A stretch of 64,000 nt of DNA from Pseudomonas fulva (GCF_023517795.1 NZ_CP082928.1:4216001-4280000), one strand, 5' to 3'; shown: positions 41,092-50,903, counted from the stretch's first letter. Notes: generated by a model from the sequence alone, not told the origin. Program-made: numbers and translations.

Positions 41092-41562
41092 TCAGGCTTT
41101 GTTCAGGGCCTGGGCGGCGGCCAGTACCGCGTCGACATGGCCGGGCACTTTCACCCCGCGCCACTCCTGGCGCAGCACGCCGTGCTTGTCGATCAGAAAG
41201 GTGCTGCGGTCGATGCCCAGGTATTCCTTGCCGTAGAGCTTCTTGAGCTTGATCACGTCGAACAGGCCACAGACGCTTTCGTCCTTGTCCGAGATCAGCT
41301 CGAAGGGAAAGCCCTGCTTGGCCTTGAAGTTCTCGTGGGTCTTCAGGCTGTCGCGGGACACCCCGACGATCACCGTATTGGCGGCAGCGAAGGCCTCATG
41401 GGCATCGCGAAAACCCTGGCCCTGGGTGGTGCAGCCCGGGGTGTTGTCCTTGGGGTAGAAGTAGATCACCAACTGCTTGCCCTTGCAGGCCGCCAGGTTG
41501 AAGTCGCCACCGGTGGCCGGGGCGCTGAAGTCGGGAACGGGGGCATCGATGGCGATGGCCAT
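41092..41562 (-). CDS. bcp: Thiol peroxidase Bcp (peroxiredoxin)
   Basis: A 156-aa peroxiredoxin that reduces H2O2 and organic peroxides. The peroxidatic Cys44 is in FYPKDNTPGCTTQGQGFRD. The resolving Cys five residues later in E. coli BCP is Gln49 here, so it must act as a 1-Cys type or resolve through another Cys (for example in DESVCGLFDVIKLK). It follows gcvR by 13 bp on the same strand. Confidence 0.95.
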   Translation of the reverse strand: MAIAIDAPVPDFSAPATGGDFNLAACKGKQLVIYFYPKDNTPGCTTQGQGFRDAHEAFAAANTVIVGVSRDSLKTHENFKAKQGFPFELISDKDESVCGLFDVIKLKKLYGKEYLGIDRSTFLIDKHGVLRQEWRGVKVPGHVDAVLAAAQALNKA

Positions 41563-41575
41563 GGGGCAGGGCTCC

Positions 41576-42133
41576 TTATGGATTCTGGGGGCGCCAGGGT
41601 TCGATCAGGGCATCCAGGTTCAGCGCGTCGGCGAAATCCAGGAACTGGTCGCGCAGCCAACTGATCTGGGTGCCCGCCGGCAGGGTGACGGTCAGCGTGG
41701 CATTGAGCATGGTGCCGCCGGTCTGCGGCGCCTGGTAGGTATCGCAGGTCAGTGCCTCGAGCTCGACACGGTGGTCGATGAAGAACTGGCACAGCTCGTT
41801 GAGGATGTCCGGGCGGTACACCGAACTCACGTAGGCCACGTAAGGCAGCGCCTGGGGGCGCACTTCCTGGGCGGCGCTACGGATCACGTTGGCGGTGAAC
41901 TCGTGCTTCTTGGCCAGTGCCGGCAGGCCGGCTTCCAGCCGCGCCAGGGCATCCCAGTTGCCAGACACCTGCAGTACCAGGGCGCTGAGCTCGCCGTGGC
42001 GGCTCAGGCGCGTGCTGATGACCGCGCAGCGGTTTTCATGGCTGGCCCGGCACAGCACATTGGTCAGCTCCATGGCATTGCTGCCGAGCGCACTGATGAC
42101 GAGGAATTGTTCGCGAACTGGGGGGGTGGACAT
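41576..42133 (-). CDS. gcvR: Glycine cleavage system transcriptional repressor GcvR-like
   Basis: A 185-aa protein made of two ACT domains (about 8-85: QFLVISALGSNAMELTNVLC; about 98-175: YVAYVSSVYRPDILNELCQF). In E. coli GcvR binds glycine and restrains GcvA. No DNA-binding motif is present, consistent with that. It is upstream of bcp and divergent from dapA, as in P. aeruginosa (PA1009). Ligand in Pseudomonas not proven. Confidence 0.88.
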   Translation of the reverse strand: MSTPPVREQFLVISALGSNAMELTNVLCRASHENRCAVISTRLSRHGELSALVLQVSGNWDALARLEAGLPALAKKHEFTANVIRSAAQEVRPQALPYVAYVSSVYRPDILNELCQFFIDHRVELEALTCDTYQAPQTGGTMLNATLTVTLPAGTQISWLRDQFLDFADALNLDALIEPWRPQNP

Positions 42134-42344
42134 GCAGCCTTCCTAAACGTTGGACGCCCGGCGCAATAGACAGCGCCAAACAAACTCGCAGGGTAGCGAA
42201 AAGCGCCCGCCAGGGGAATGACCAGATACGCTCGACCGTGCTGGCGAACGCGCGTAATGCCGGTAACTACAGCCACCTGGTCGCTTGTGCAAGGCTGGTG
42301 GCGCCAGTACCATTACGGCTCTCTTTTTCGGCAGGAGCGGTTGC

Positions 42345-43223
42345 ATGATTGCGGGCAGTATGGTGGCACTGGTCACGCCCATGGATGCGCAGGGTAATCT
42401 CGACTGGGAGGCCCTGAGCAAACTGGTGGACTTCCACCTGCAAGAGGGCACCCATGCCATCGTCGCGGTCGGCACTACCGGCGAGTCGGCGACGCTCGAT
42501 GTCAACGAGCACATCGAAGTCATCCGCCGCGTGGTGGATCAGGTCGCCGGGCGCATCCCGGTCATCGCCGGCACCGGTGCCAACTCCACCCGCGAAGCGG
42601 TCGAGCTGACCCAGAATGCCAAGACCGCCGGCGCCGATGCCTGCCTGCTGGTCACCCCGTACTACAACCGGCCGACCCAGGAAGGCCTGTACCTGCACTT
42701 CCGCCATATCGCCGAAGCCGTGGCCATCCCGCAGATCCTCTACAACGTGCCGGGCCGTACCGCCTGCGACATGCTGCCGGAGACCGTCGAACGGCTGGCC
42801 AAGGTCGACAACATCATCGGCATCAAGGAAGCCACCGGCGACCTGCAGCGCGCCCGTGACATCCTCGACCGCGTCGGCTCGAACTTCCACCTGTATTCCG
42901 GCGATGATCCGACTGCGGTCGAGCTGATCCTGCTCGGTGGCAAGGGCAACATCTCGGTGACCGCCAACGTGGCGCCGCGCGCCATGAGCGACATGTGTTC
43001 GGCCGCCATGCGCGGCGAAGCGGCGATCGCCCGGGCCATCAACGACCGCCTGATGCCCCTGCACAAGAGCCTGTTCATCGAAGCCAACCCGATTCCGGTG
43101 AAGTGGGCCCTGAATGAAATGGGCATGATGGCCGACGGCATTCGCCTGCCGCTGACCTGGTTGAGCCCCCGTTGTCACGAACCGCTGCGTCAGGCCCTGC
43201 GCCAGTCCGGTGTATTGGTCTAA
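42345..43223 (+). CDS. dapA: 4-hydroxy-tetrahydrodipicolinate synthase DapA
   Basis: A 292-aa TIM-barrel enzyme condensing pyruvate and aspartate semialdehyde in lysine and diaminopimelate synthesis. Schiff-base Lys161 (GIKEATGD), Tyr133 and Arg138 ([10 protein letters not shown]), and Thr44-Thr45 ([11 protein letters not shown]) are all present. ATG follows AGGAGCGG. bamC begins 17 bp downstream, the conserved dapA-bamC pair. Confidence 0.98.
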   Translation: MIAGSMVALVTPMDAQGNLDWEALSKLVDFHLQEGTHAIVAVGTTGESATLDVNEHIEVIRRVVDQVAGRIPVIAGTGANSTREAVELTQNAKTAGADACLLVTPYYNRPTQEGLYLHFRHIAEAVAIPQILYNVPGRTACDMLPETVERLAKVDNIIGIKEATGDLQRARDILDRVGSNFHLYSGDDPTAVELILLGGKGNISVTANVAPRAMSDMCSAAMRGEAAIARAINDRLMPLHKSLFIEANPIPVKWALNEMGMMADGIRLPLTWLSPRCHEPLRQALRQSGVLV

Positions 43224-43240
43224 TCGAGGAACTACGACGC

Positions 43241-44359
43241 ATGAAGCGACTGGCCGGATTTTCCGCACTTGCCCTGATCATCACCAGCACCAGCGGCTGT
43301 GGCTGGATCTGGGGCGAAAATGGCTACTTCCGCGACCGCGGCAGTGACTACCTGGGCGCACGGCAGACCGCGCCGATGCAACTGCCCGCCGACGTCGAGG
43401 CCAAGCGCCTCGACCCGCTGCTGCCGGTTCCCCAGCAGATCCGCGACAGCGATGCCAAGGGCGAATACGAGGTGCCGCGCCCGCAGGCACTGGTGGTCAG
43501 CGACAACGTCAGCGAGTTCAGCCTGCAGAACAGCGGCGACTCCAGCTGGCTGGTCGCCCAGCGCGTGCCGGCCGAAGTCTGGCCAGGGGCTCGCCAGTTC
43601 TTCGAGGACGGCGGCTTCCGCATCGTCGACGAACGCCCGCAGACCGGTGAATTCAGCACCGACTGGCAGCGTTTCGACGCCCTGTCGAGCAGCATGCAGA
43701 GCCGCCTGACCGGCCGCGTGGGTGGTCTGGACAGCAATACCGAAACCCGCGTGCACGTGCGCCTCGAGCCTGGCGTGCAGCGCAACACCAGCGAAATCTT
43801 CGTCGTCACCGCGCAGCGTCCGGCCGGCAGCAGCGCCGACGTGCCGTTCACCGAGCGCAGTGTCAACAAGACCCTCGACGCCGCACTGCTCGACGAGCTG
43901 CAGGCCAGCCTGACGCGCAGCGTGGAGCAGGGCGGTTCGGTGTCGCTGCTGGCCGGTCGCGACTTCGATGCGCCGAACCGCGTAGCCCTGTCCCAGGACG
44001 GCAACGGCAACCCGATCCTCAACCTGAGCACCGACTTCGACCGCGCCTGGTCCGGCGTCGGCCGCTCGCTGCGCATGGCCGACCTGCGCGTCGACGACAT
44101 CAACCGCACCCTGGGCGTCTACTACGTCAACCTGGCCGAAGGCCCGCAGCGCAACAACGAGAAGCCGGGCTTCTTCAAGCGCCTGTTCGGTGGCTCGGAA
44201 GACAAGGACGCCGTCGAGGCACGCGCCGAGCGTTACCAGGTGCGCCTGACTGCCGTGGGCGACACCGTGCAGGTGACCGTCGAGAAGGACATCAACACCG
44301 TGGCGCCGGCCGACGTGGCCCGCCGGGTGCTGGACATGATCCAGGAGAACCTCGGCTAG
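43241..44359 (+). CDS. bamC: Outer membrane assembly lipoprotein BamC
   Basis: A 372-aa lipoprotein subunit of the BAM complex that inserts beta-barrels. The lipobox is the unusual TSGC (Cys20 in [12 protein letters not shown]). The unstructured N-terminal part binds BamD; two helix-grip domains follow (about 95-215 and 255-372). Co-transcribed with dapA. It ends before a strong terminator; the MBL-fold gene that usually separates bamC and purC in Pseudomonas is missing. Confidence 0.93.
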   Translation: MKRLAGFSALALIITSTSGCGWIWGENGYFRDRGSDYLGARQTAPMQLPADVEAKRLDPLLPVPQQIRDSDAKGEYEVPRPQALVVSDNVSEFSLQNSGDSSWLVAQRVPAEVWPGARQFFEDGGFRIVDERPQTGEFSTDWQRFDALSSSMQSRLTGRVGGLDSNTETRVHVRLEPGVQRNTSEIFVVTAQRPAGSSADVPFTERSVNKTLDAALLDELQASLTRSVEQGGSVSLLAGRDFDAPNRVALSQDGNGNPILNLSTDFDRAWSGVGRSLRMADLRVDDINRTLGVYYVNLAEGPQRNNEKPGFFKRLFGGSEDKDAVEARAERYQVRLTAVGDTVQVTVEKDINTVAPADVARRVLDMIQENLG

Positions 44360-44385
44360 GGATTCCTGGCACGTGGTTGGCGATA

Positions 44386-44416
44386 GGCGAAACCCCTGGG
44401 TTTCGCCTTTTGTTTT
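44386..44416 (+). terminator. Intrinsic terminator of dapA-bamC
   Basis: A 10-bp stem (44386-44395 with 44398-44407) followed by the T-rich CTTTTGTTTT, 26 bp past the bamC stop. Confidence 0.85.
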
Positions 44417-44511
44417 CACAGGCAGGGCGTTTTCTGCCGACCCTTACAGCCGTGACGCGTCCGCTTGACGCCGTGCGGCGCGACTTTCCCGCGACGAGGC
44501 GCTAGCTCGAC

Positions 44512-45378
44512 ATGACCACACCTTCCCTGAGCCTGAAAAAAATCTATTCGGGCAAAGTCCGCGACCTCTACGAGATCGACGACAAGCGCATGCTGATGGT
44601 CGCCACCGATCGCCTGTCGGCCTTCGACGTGATCCTCGAGCAGCCGATTCCGGACAAGGGCAAGATCCTCACCGCCATCTCCAACTTCTGGTTCGACAAG
44701 CTGGCCCACGTGGTGCCCAACCACTTCACCGGTGATCGCGTCGAAGACGTGGTGCCGGCCGCCGAGCTGCCTCTGGTCGAAGGGCGTGCCGTGGTCGCCA
44801 AGCGCCTCAAGCCGGTGGCAGTTGAAGCCATCGTGCGGGGTTACATCGTCGGCTCCGGCTGGAAGGAATACCAGAAGAGCGGCACCGTGTGCGGTATCGC
44901 GCTTCCGGCCGGCCTGAAGGAAGCGGCCAAGCTGCCCGAGCCGATCTTCACCCCGTCGACCAAGGCCGCCGTGGGCGATCATGACGAGAACATCAGCTTC
45001 GCCCAGTGCGAGGCGATCATCGGCGCCGAACTGGCCGCCAAGGTGCGCGACACCTCCATCGCCCTGTACAAGGCAGCGGTGGAATACGCGGCCACTCGCG
45101 GCATCATCATCGCCGACACCAAGTTCGAATTCGGCCTCGACGAAGACGGTACCCTGACCCTGATGGACGAGGTGCTGACCCCTGACTCCAGCCGCTTCTG
45201 GCCGGCCGACAGCTACGCCGAAGGCACCAACCCGCCGAGCTTCGACAAGCAGTTCGTGCGCAACTGGCTGGAGTCCACCGGCTGGAACAAGGAGCCGCCG
45301 GCTCCTGCCGTGCCGGCCGATGTCGCGCAGAAGACCGCCGACAAGTACCGCGAAGCGCTGACCCGGCTGACCGCCTGA
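44512..45378 (+). CDS. purC: SAICAR synthetase PurC, long type
   Basis: A 288-aa enzyme that joins CAIR and Asp with ATP to give SAICAR. Typical motifs: [69 protein letters not shown] and [17 protein letters not shown]. It is the long form common in beta-proteobacteria and eukaryotes. The enzyme known from P. aeruginosa at this position is about 236 aa with a different N-terminus (MEKREELYRGKAKSVY). ATG at 44512; the Shine-Dalgarno is weak. Terminator downstream. Confidence 0.95.
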   Translation: MTTPSLSLKKIYSGKVRDLYEIDDKRMLMVATDRLSAFDVILEQPIPDKGKILTAISNFWFDKLAHVVPNHFTGDRVEDVVPAAELPLVEGRAVVAKRLKPVAVEAIVRGYIVGSGWKEYQKSGTVCGIALPAGLKEAAKLPEPIFTPSTKAAVGDHDENISFAQCEAIIGAELAAKVRDTSIALYKAAVEYAATRGIIIADTKFEFGLDEDGTLTLMDEVLTPDSSRFWPADSYAEGTNPPSFDKQFVRNWLESTGWNKEPPAPAVPADVAQKTADKYREALTRLTA

Positions 45379-45742
45379 TCACCTTTTGCAAGCAGACGCC
45401 GCCCGCAAGGTAACGGCGGCGTTTTCGTTGTGGTCGCCGACAGGGTTGAGGGGGCGGCGTCGCCCCGGAGCAAATTCCATTGGCGACCTGTATCGCCCGT
45501 GGCCCCTGCATTTGGCGAGCGCATACCCAACCTTTTCTCGCCGTAGCGCTTGGTGTAGGTTATTGCCCGGGTGCCACCGCCGTTGCGGCAAGGCAGGTTC
45601 AATCCGCACTGGCCATGCCGCCAGCGCAGAGCACACGCAGCGTGATTCCAGCCTTGTCTCGCCAATCCATCCTATTGCCTCTACTCCATACGTCTCGCGG
45701 TGCTTTGGCCTGCAGCGATGCCGCGTGGGGAACAGCCCAACA
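45379..45742. other. Intergenic region purC / serine recombinase
   Basis: 364 bp without a supportable gene. It contains the purC terminator, a small GC palindrome near 45450-45467, and two short related segments with TTGGCGA (about 45480 and 45514). This could include the recombinase promoter or its crossover site, but no clear inverted-repeat site is visible by eye. Confidence 0.4.
45396..45425 (+). terminator. Intrinsic terminator of purC
   Basis: An 8-bp GC stem (45396-45403 with 45415-45422) followed by TTTT, 17 bp past the purC stop. Confidence 0.75.
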
Positions 45743-46348
45743 ATGAGCCAGCTGCCAGAAACCGAGCAGGGCCAGGAAAGCGGCCCCCGTTACCTGGGCT
45801 ACGCGCGCGCCAGTGAGACGCCCAACCTGCTCAGCCAACTGTTCGGCCTGGAACTGGCGGGCTGTACCCGGCTGGTGTCCGAGCAGACCAAGAACAACTG
45901 GCGCAATCGCCCCGAATTGACCCGCCTGCTCAACGAACTGGGCCCTGGCGACGTGCTCACCGTGACCAAGCTCGACCGCCTGGCGCGCAGTACGCGGGAG
46001 CTGCTGGAAATCGCCGAGCGCATTCATATCAGCGGCGCGGGCCTGCGCAGCCTGTCCGAACCCTGGGCGGACACCACCACCGAGAATGGCCTGGCCGTGC
46101 TGGCGGTATTCGCCGGTATCGTCGAGTTCGAGCGCTCGCTGATCCTCGAACGAACCAAGGACGGCCGCGAGGCGGCCAAGGCCCGTGGCGTGAAGTTCGG
46201 TGCCAAACCCACGCTGACCAGCGAGCAGATCGACCAGGCGAAACGGTTGATCAACCAGGACGGGCACTCGGTCGAGCAGGCCGCCAAGGTGCTCAAGGTG
46301 CACCGCTCCACGCTCTATCGGGCGCTGCGGCGGGTGGAGAAGCAGTAA
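45743..46348 (+). CDS. Orphan serine recombinase (resolvase/invertase family)
   Basis: A 201-aa site-specific recombinase. Catalytic Ser24 with Arg22 in YLGYARASETPN; further conserved residues in VTKLDRLARSTRELLEIAER and the E-helix ERTKDGREAAKARGVKFGAK. The C-terminal helix-turn-helix is QAAKVLKVHRSTLYRALRR. The family loop between Ser and the DRLARS motif is a little shorter than in Tn3 resolvases. Start: ATG with GGGGA 12 nt upstream; an open frame continues upstream through the purC terminator and is rejected. No transposase or res site nearby. Confidence 0.88.
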   Translation: MSQLPETEQGQESGPRYLGYARASETPNLLSQLFGLELAGCTRLVSEQTKNNWRNRPELTRLLNELGPGDVLTVTKLDRLARSTRELLEIAERIHISGAGLRSLSEPWADTTTENGLAVLAVFAGIVEFERSLILERTKDGREAAKARGVKFGAKPTLTSEQIDQAKRLINQDGHSVEQAAKVLKVHRSTLYRALRRVEKQ

Positions 46349-46395
46349 CTCTCCAAGAACGCTATCCACTCGCGCATGTGCCTATAAGTCGGGCA

Positions 46396-47307
46396 TCAGC
46401 CTCGCAAGGTGAGCAGCGACTCGATGGTCGCGGTGGAGCCACCGCATACGATGACCAGTACGTTGTTCAACTCAGCCAGGGAAGTCTTGCTTCCATACAG
46501 CACTGCCAGGGCTGCGCCACAGGCTGGCTCGACCAGGGTGCGGTGATCGTTCAGGTAGGCCAGGCAAGCCTCCACAGCCTCTCGATCCGAGACCTGAACA
46601 GGTATCACGGGCCGCTCTTCTGACACTTCGAAGGCTCTTCGGCAAACCTGACGCGCTGCAAGGGAGGTCGCGACCCCGGAAACCGCCGGGATCTCCACGA
46701 GCTGGCCTGCGCTGATGGAGGCCTGCAGCGATGCGGTTCCCTGTGTCTCGACCGCATAGATCGGCACATTGACGAGGCCGTTGCGACGCAAGCCTTCATC
46801 GACGCCGGCCAGGAGGCCGCCACCGCCGACAGAGAGCACAACGGCATCCGGGCGTAGGCCATCGGCGACTACCTCATCGATCATCGACGCATGACCGGTC
46901 CACAGAAGTGGATCGTCGAAGGGGTGGATGAAGGCATCCGCTGCCGTCTGCAAGGAACGCGCAAGCTCGTTGGCCTCGAACCAGGTCTTGCCGTGCACGA
47001 TCACTTCGGCGCCTTCCAGGCCCAGCAGGCTTCGCGCCCGCGCCGTGGTCGTCTCTGGAACCACCACGATGACCGGTACCCCCAGGCGACGCCCGGCATA
47101 GGCGACGGCGAGCCCGGCATTGCCGCCCGAAGAGCAAATGAAACGCTGGGCGCCCCGTGCGTGGTGCTGCTCACAGGCGAAGCCGACACCACGGATCTTG
47201 AAGGAGCCGCCTGGTTGCATGGCCTCCATCTTCATCCATACCCTGGCACCGACGCGCTGGCTCAGGGGCAGTGATTGCAGAAGAGGGGTCTTGATGCTCA
47301 GCGACAT
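46396..47307 (-). CDS. PLP-dependent serine/threonine dehydratase-like enzyme
   Basis: A 303-aa fold-type II PLP enzyme. The PLP lysine is Lys37 in EAMQPGGSFKIRGVGFACEQ. The phosphate-binding loop is SSGGNAGLAVAYAGRRLG, and the Gly-rich VVLSVGGGGLLAGVDEGLRR lies near residue 165. It lacks the C-terminal ACT-like regulatory domain of IlvA, so it resembles the short catabolic serine dehydratases (eukaryote SDH type). Substrate is not certain. A seventh-codon upstream ATG also exists. Convergent with the recombinase, divergent from putA. Confidence 0.85.
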   Translation of the reverse strand: MSLSIKTPLLQSLPLSQRVGARVWMKMEAMQPGGSFKIRGVGFACEQHHARGAQRFICSSGGNAGLAVAYAGRRLGVPVIVVVPETTTARARSLLGLEGAEVIVHGKTWFEANELARSLQTAADAFIHPFDDPLLWTGHASMIDEVVADGLRPDAVVLSVGGGGLLAGVDEGLRRNGLVNVPIYAVETQGTASLQASISAGQLVEIPAVSGVATSLAARQVCRRAFEVSEERPVIPVQVSDREAVEACLAYLNDHRTLVEPACGAALAVLYGSKTSLAELNNVLVIVCGGSTATIESLLTLRG

Positions 47308-47726
47308 GCGTTCAACTCCGCGCAAATGGATTGATTCGGTTGATGGCCGGCAGGCGAGGCGTCCTACGGCCGGATCCTCGCGCTACGCCCAGGGCAGCAC
47401 GAGCACGCCTCGCAATGAGATGCCGGAGAGAATACCTTTTCGGCTGCCCGATGAGTAAAAACGGACCGATCAGGTGCACAGGGGCATGGAGCCCGACGGG
47501 GCCCCTGTCACCTGACGTACAGTCGCGCGGCCAGGTTCGCACCGAGGGCTGATGGGTTTCGGAGTTTTCTGCAAAAACTCCAGAGCTTTCCGCAAGAAGC
47601 GCTTATCGATCTGCCTCTAAATTCCGCCATCCACTTCTGCAAGCCCGAGATCGCCAGATCCTCGTATCTGGGCTAGACCCAGAGCAGGGGTACCCCATAC
47701 ATAATCCCTACAAGAGGATGGGCGTG
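47308..47726. other. Divergent regulatory region dehydratase / putA
   Basis: 419 bp with no gene. It contains a perfect palindrome (see separate entry) about 145 bp before putA and the AGAGG Shine-Dalgarno of putA. Confidence 0.6.
47561..47581. promoter_or_regulatory. Perfect inverted repeat upstream of putA, candidate operator
   Basis: 8-bp arms GGAGTTTT and AAAACTCC with a 5-nt centre (CTGCA), 145 bp before the putA start. No T-tract in the putA direction. Regulators such as the AraC-type PruR control putAP in Pseudomonas; whether this is the site is not known. Confidence 0.4.
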
Positions 47727-50700
47727 ATGTTCAAAGCCAGCCAGGTCTTGCAGCCGGAGTTTCTCGCGCAGGTTTCCGCTGCCAGGGCTGCCGATTTTTT
47801 CCCCGCCATCAGTGCCAACTACAACGTCGACGAGAGCGCTTATCTCGAGGAACTGCTGCAGCTCGCCGACCCCGGCGCTGCTGGCATCGAGAGCATTCGC
47901 CAGCAGGCGCGCAGCCTGATCCAGGACGTGCGCGGCCGCGACAATGCGGTCGACACCCTCGACGCGCTGCTGCGCCAGTACAGCCTGGACACCCAGGAAG
48001 GCCTGATGCTGATGTGCCTGGCCGAGGCACTCTTGCGCGTGCCGGATGCCAGCACCGCCGATGCGCTGATTCGCGACAAGCTCAGCGCCGCCGAGTGGGA
48101 GCGGCACCTGGGCAAGAGCGACAACGTGCTGGTCAACTTCGCGGCCTGGGGCCTGGTGATGACCGGCAAGGTGGTCGACCCGCAAGATGCTGACGGGCGT
48201 CCGAAAAAAGTTCTCGGCCGGCTCATCCAGCGTTCCGGCGAGCCGGTGATCCGCGCGGCGATGAACCAGGCCATGAAGCTCATGGGCAAGCAGTTCGTGC
48301 TCGGCCGCACCATCAGCGAGGCGCTGAAGAACGGTCGCCCGGAGCGCGAGAAGGGCTACACCTATTCCTTCGACATGCTTGGCGAAGCGGCGCTGACCGC
48401 CGAAGACGCCGAGAAGTACATGGCCGACTACCGCAAGGCCATCGACACCGTCGGCGCCGAGCCCCAGGTCGGCCCCGGCCCGAAGCCATCGATCTCGATC
48501 AAGCTCTCCGCGCTGCACCCGCGTTACGAAGTGGCCCAGCGCGAGCGCGTGCTGAGCGAGCTGTTCGCCAACGTGCGCGAACTGGCCATCCGGGCCCGCA
48601 AGCTCAACGTCGGTATCTCGGTGGACGCCGAAGAGGCGGATCGCCTGGAGCTGTCCCTGGAGCTGTACGAAAAGCTGCTGCGCGATCCGGCCATCGCTGG
48701 CTGGGGCGAGTTCGGCCTGGTCATCCAGGCGTACTCCAAGCGCTGCCTGCCAGTGCTGGTGTGGCTGACCCTGCTTGGCCGCGAGTTGGGCGAGAAAATG
48801 CCGCTGCGCCTGGTCAAGGGCGCCTACTGGGACAGCGAGATCAAGCAGTGCCAGGTGTGGGGTCTCGACGGCTACCCGGTGTTCACCCGCAAGGAAGGCA
48901 CCGATACCTCGTATCTGGCCTGCGCCCGCTACCTGCTCAGCGACTTCACCCGCGGGGTGATCTACCCGCAGTTCGCCAGCCACAACGCCCACACCGTCAG
49001 CTGCATCCTGGCCATGGCCGCCGAGCAGGCGTCGCCGCGCGACTTCGAGTTCCAGCGCCTGCACGGCATGGGCGATGCGCTGTACGACACGGTGCTGGAG
49101 AAGCACCGCAAGACCGTACGCATCTACGCCCCGGTCGGCGCCCACAAGGACCTGCTGCCGTACCTGGTGCGGCGCCTGCTGGAGAACGGCGCCAACTCGT
49201 CGTTCGTGCACCAGCTGGTCGACCCGGGCGTACCGGTCGAATCGCTGATCGATCACCCGGTCACCCAGCTGCGCAAGTTCGCCAGCCTCGCCAATAACAA
49301 AATCCCGCTGCCGCCTGCGCTGTACGGGGCCACACGGAAAAACTCCCAGGGCATCAACATGAACATCCAGAAATCGCTGACCGAACTCGAAAACGCCTAC
49401 CGTCCGCAGCTGGATCGCCAGTGGCAGGCCGCGCCGGTGATCAACGGCCAGACCCTGAGCGGCACCGCCCAGGAGGTTCGCTGCCCGTATGATCTGAACA
49501 AGCTGGTCGGTACCGCCCAGTTCGCCAGCGCCGCCCAGGCCGCCCAGGCCCTGGATGGCCTGAGCGCTGCCTGGCCGAACTGGAACGCCACCACCATCGA
49601 TGCCCGGGCCAGCGTGCTCGAGCGCCTGGCCGACCTGCTGGAGAAACACCGCGCCGAGCTGATGGCGCTGTGCACCGTGGAAGCCGGCAAGTCCATGCAG
49701 GATGGCATCGACGAAGTGCGCGAGGCGGTGGATTTCTGCCGTTACTACGCCCAGCAGGCGCGCCTGAAACTGGGCCGCGAGGAACTCAAGGGCCCGACCG
49801 GCGAGCGCAACGAGCTGTTCCATGAAGGCCGCGGCATCTTCGTCTGCGTCAGCCCGTGGAACTTCCCGCTGGCCATCTACCTTGGCCAGATCACCGCGGC
49901 CCTGGTGGCCGGCAACGTGGTGCTGGCCAAGCCGGCCGAGCAGACCAGCCTGATCGCTGCCCGTGCGCTGGAGCTGATGTTCGAAGCCGGCCTGCCGAAG
50001 GATGTGATCGCCTTCCTGCCGGGCGACGGTGCGACCCTGGGCGGCGTGTTCTGCCGCGACCCGCGTGTCGCTGGCGTGTGCTTCACCGGCTCCACCGACA
50101 CGGCGCGGATCATCAACCGCCAGTTGGCCGAGAAGGACGGCATGATCGCCACCCTGATCGCCGAGACCGGCGGCCAGAACGCGATGATCGTCGACTCCAC
50201 CGCACTGCCCGAGCAGGTGGTCAAGGATGCCGTCGGTTCGGCCTTCACCAGCGCCGGCCAGCGTTGCTCGGCGCTGCGCGTGCTGTACGTGCAGCGCGAT
50301 ATCGCCGACCGGGTGATCGACCTGCTCAAGGGCGCCATGGCCGAGCTGAAGATCGGCCCGACCCACCTGCGCGAGAACGATATCGGCCCGGTCATCGATG
50401 GCGAAGCCCGCGACGGCCTGCTGGCGCATATCAAGCAGCTCAAGGGCGAGGGCAAGCTGATTGCCGAGGCGGCGGTGGCGGGCGACCTGAACGGTCATTT
50501 CGTAGCGCCCGTGGCCTTCGAGATCGCCGGCATTCACGAACTGCAGAAAGAACAGTTCGGCCCGGTGCTGCACGTGGTGCGCTATGACGCCGCCGATCTG
50601 GAGAAGGTGGTCGCGGCCATCAACGCCACCGGCTACGGATTGACCCTTGGCATTCACAGCCGAAACGAGGAAACTGCCGCCCGCATCGAAGCCCTGGCGC

Positions 50701-50903
50701 GTGTCGGCAACCTGTACGTGAACCGCAACCAGATCGGTGCGGTGGTCGGCGTGCAGCCGTTCGGCGGTTGTGGCCTGTCCGGCACCGGCCCGAAAGCCGG
50801 TGGCCCGAGCTACCTGTTGCGCTTCGTCAACGAGCGCACCACCTCGGTGAACACCACGGCGGTAGGCGGCAACGCCTCACTGCTGTCGCTGGGCGACGAG
50901 TAA
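47727..50903 (+). CDS. putA: Bifunctional proline dehydrogenase / P5C dehydrogenase PutA
   Basis: A 1058-aa enzyme that oxidises proline to glutamate in two steps. Residues about 150-450 form the FAD-dependent PRODH barrel (MPLRLVKGAYWDSEIKQC, GANSSFVHQLVDPGVPVESL). Residues about 550-1040 form the NAD-linked aldehyde dehydrogenase with the general-base Glu in LIAETGGQNAMIV and catalytic Cys in TSAGQRCSALRV. It lacks the N-terminal ribbon-helix-helix DNA-binding domain of E. coli PutA, so it cannot self-repress. ATG at 47727 is chosen over 47718 because AAGAGG abuts the latter. Confidence 0.96.
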   Translation: MFKASQVLQPEFLAQVSAARAADFFPAISANYNVDESAYLEELLQLADPGAAGIESIRQQARSLIQDVRGRDNAVDTLDALLRQYSLDTQEGLMLMCLAEALLRVPDASTADALIRDKLSAAEWERHLGKSDNVLVNFAAWGLVMTGKVVDPQDADGRPKKVLGRLIQRSGEPVIRAAMNQAMKLMGKQFVLGRTISEALKNGRPEREKGYTYSFDMLGEAALTAEDAEKYMADYRKAIDTVGAEPQVGPGPKPSISIKLSALHPRYEVAQRERVLSELFANVRELAIRARKLNVGISVDAEEADRLELSLELYEKLLRDPAIAGWGEFGLVIQAYSKRCLPVLVWLTLLGRELGEKMPLRLVKGAYWDSEIKQCQVWGLDGYPVFTRKEGTDTSYLACARYLLSDFTRGVIYPQFASHNAHTVSCILAMAAEQASPRDFEFQRLHGMGDALYDTVLEKHRKTVRIYAPVGAHKDLLPYLVRRLLENGANSSFVHQLVDPGVPVESLIDHPVTQLRKFASLANNKIPLPPALYGATRKNSQGINMNIQKSLTELENAYRPQLDRQWQAAPVINGQTLSGTAQEVRCPYDLNKLVGTAQFASAAQAAQALDGLSAAWPNWNATTIDARASVLERLADLLEKHRAELMALCTVEAGKSMQDGIDEVREAVDFCRYYAQQARLKLGREELKGPTGERNELFHEGRGIFVCVSPWNFPLAIYLGQITAALVAGNVVLAKPAEQTSLIAARALELMFEAGLPKDVIAFLPGDGATLGGVFCRDPRVAGVCFTGSTDTARIINRQLAEKDGMIATLIAETGGQNAMIVDSTALPEQVVKDAVGSAFTSAGQRCSALRVLYVQRDIADRVIDLLKGAMAELKIGPTHLRENDIGPVIDGEARDGLLAHIKQLKGEGKLIAEAAVAGDLNGHFVAPVAFEIAGIHELQKEQFGPVLHVVRYDAADLEKVVAAINATGYGLTLGIHSRNEETAARIEALARVGNLYVNRNQIGAVVGVQPFGGCGLSGTGPKAGGPSYLLRFVNERTTSVNTTAVGGNASLLSLGDE

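Noticed and set aside
45213..45665. 150-aa minus-strand frame over the purC end and downstream gap
   Set aside because: Crosses the purC terminator and overlaps purC antisense; no motifs.
47673..50657. 994-aa open frame antisense to putA
   Set aside because: Long only because GC-rich codon bias removes stop codons on the opposite strand; no domains.
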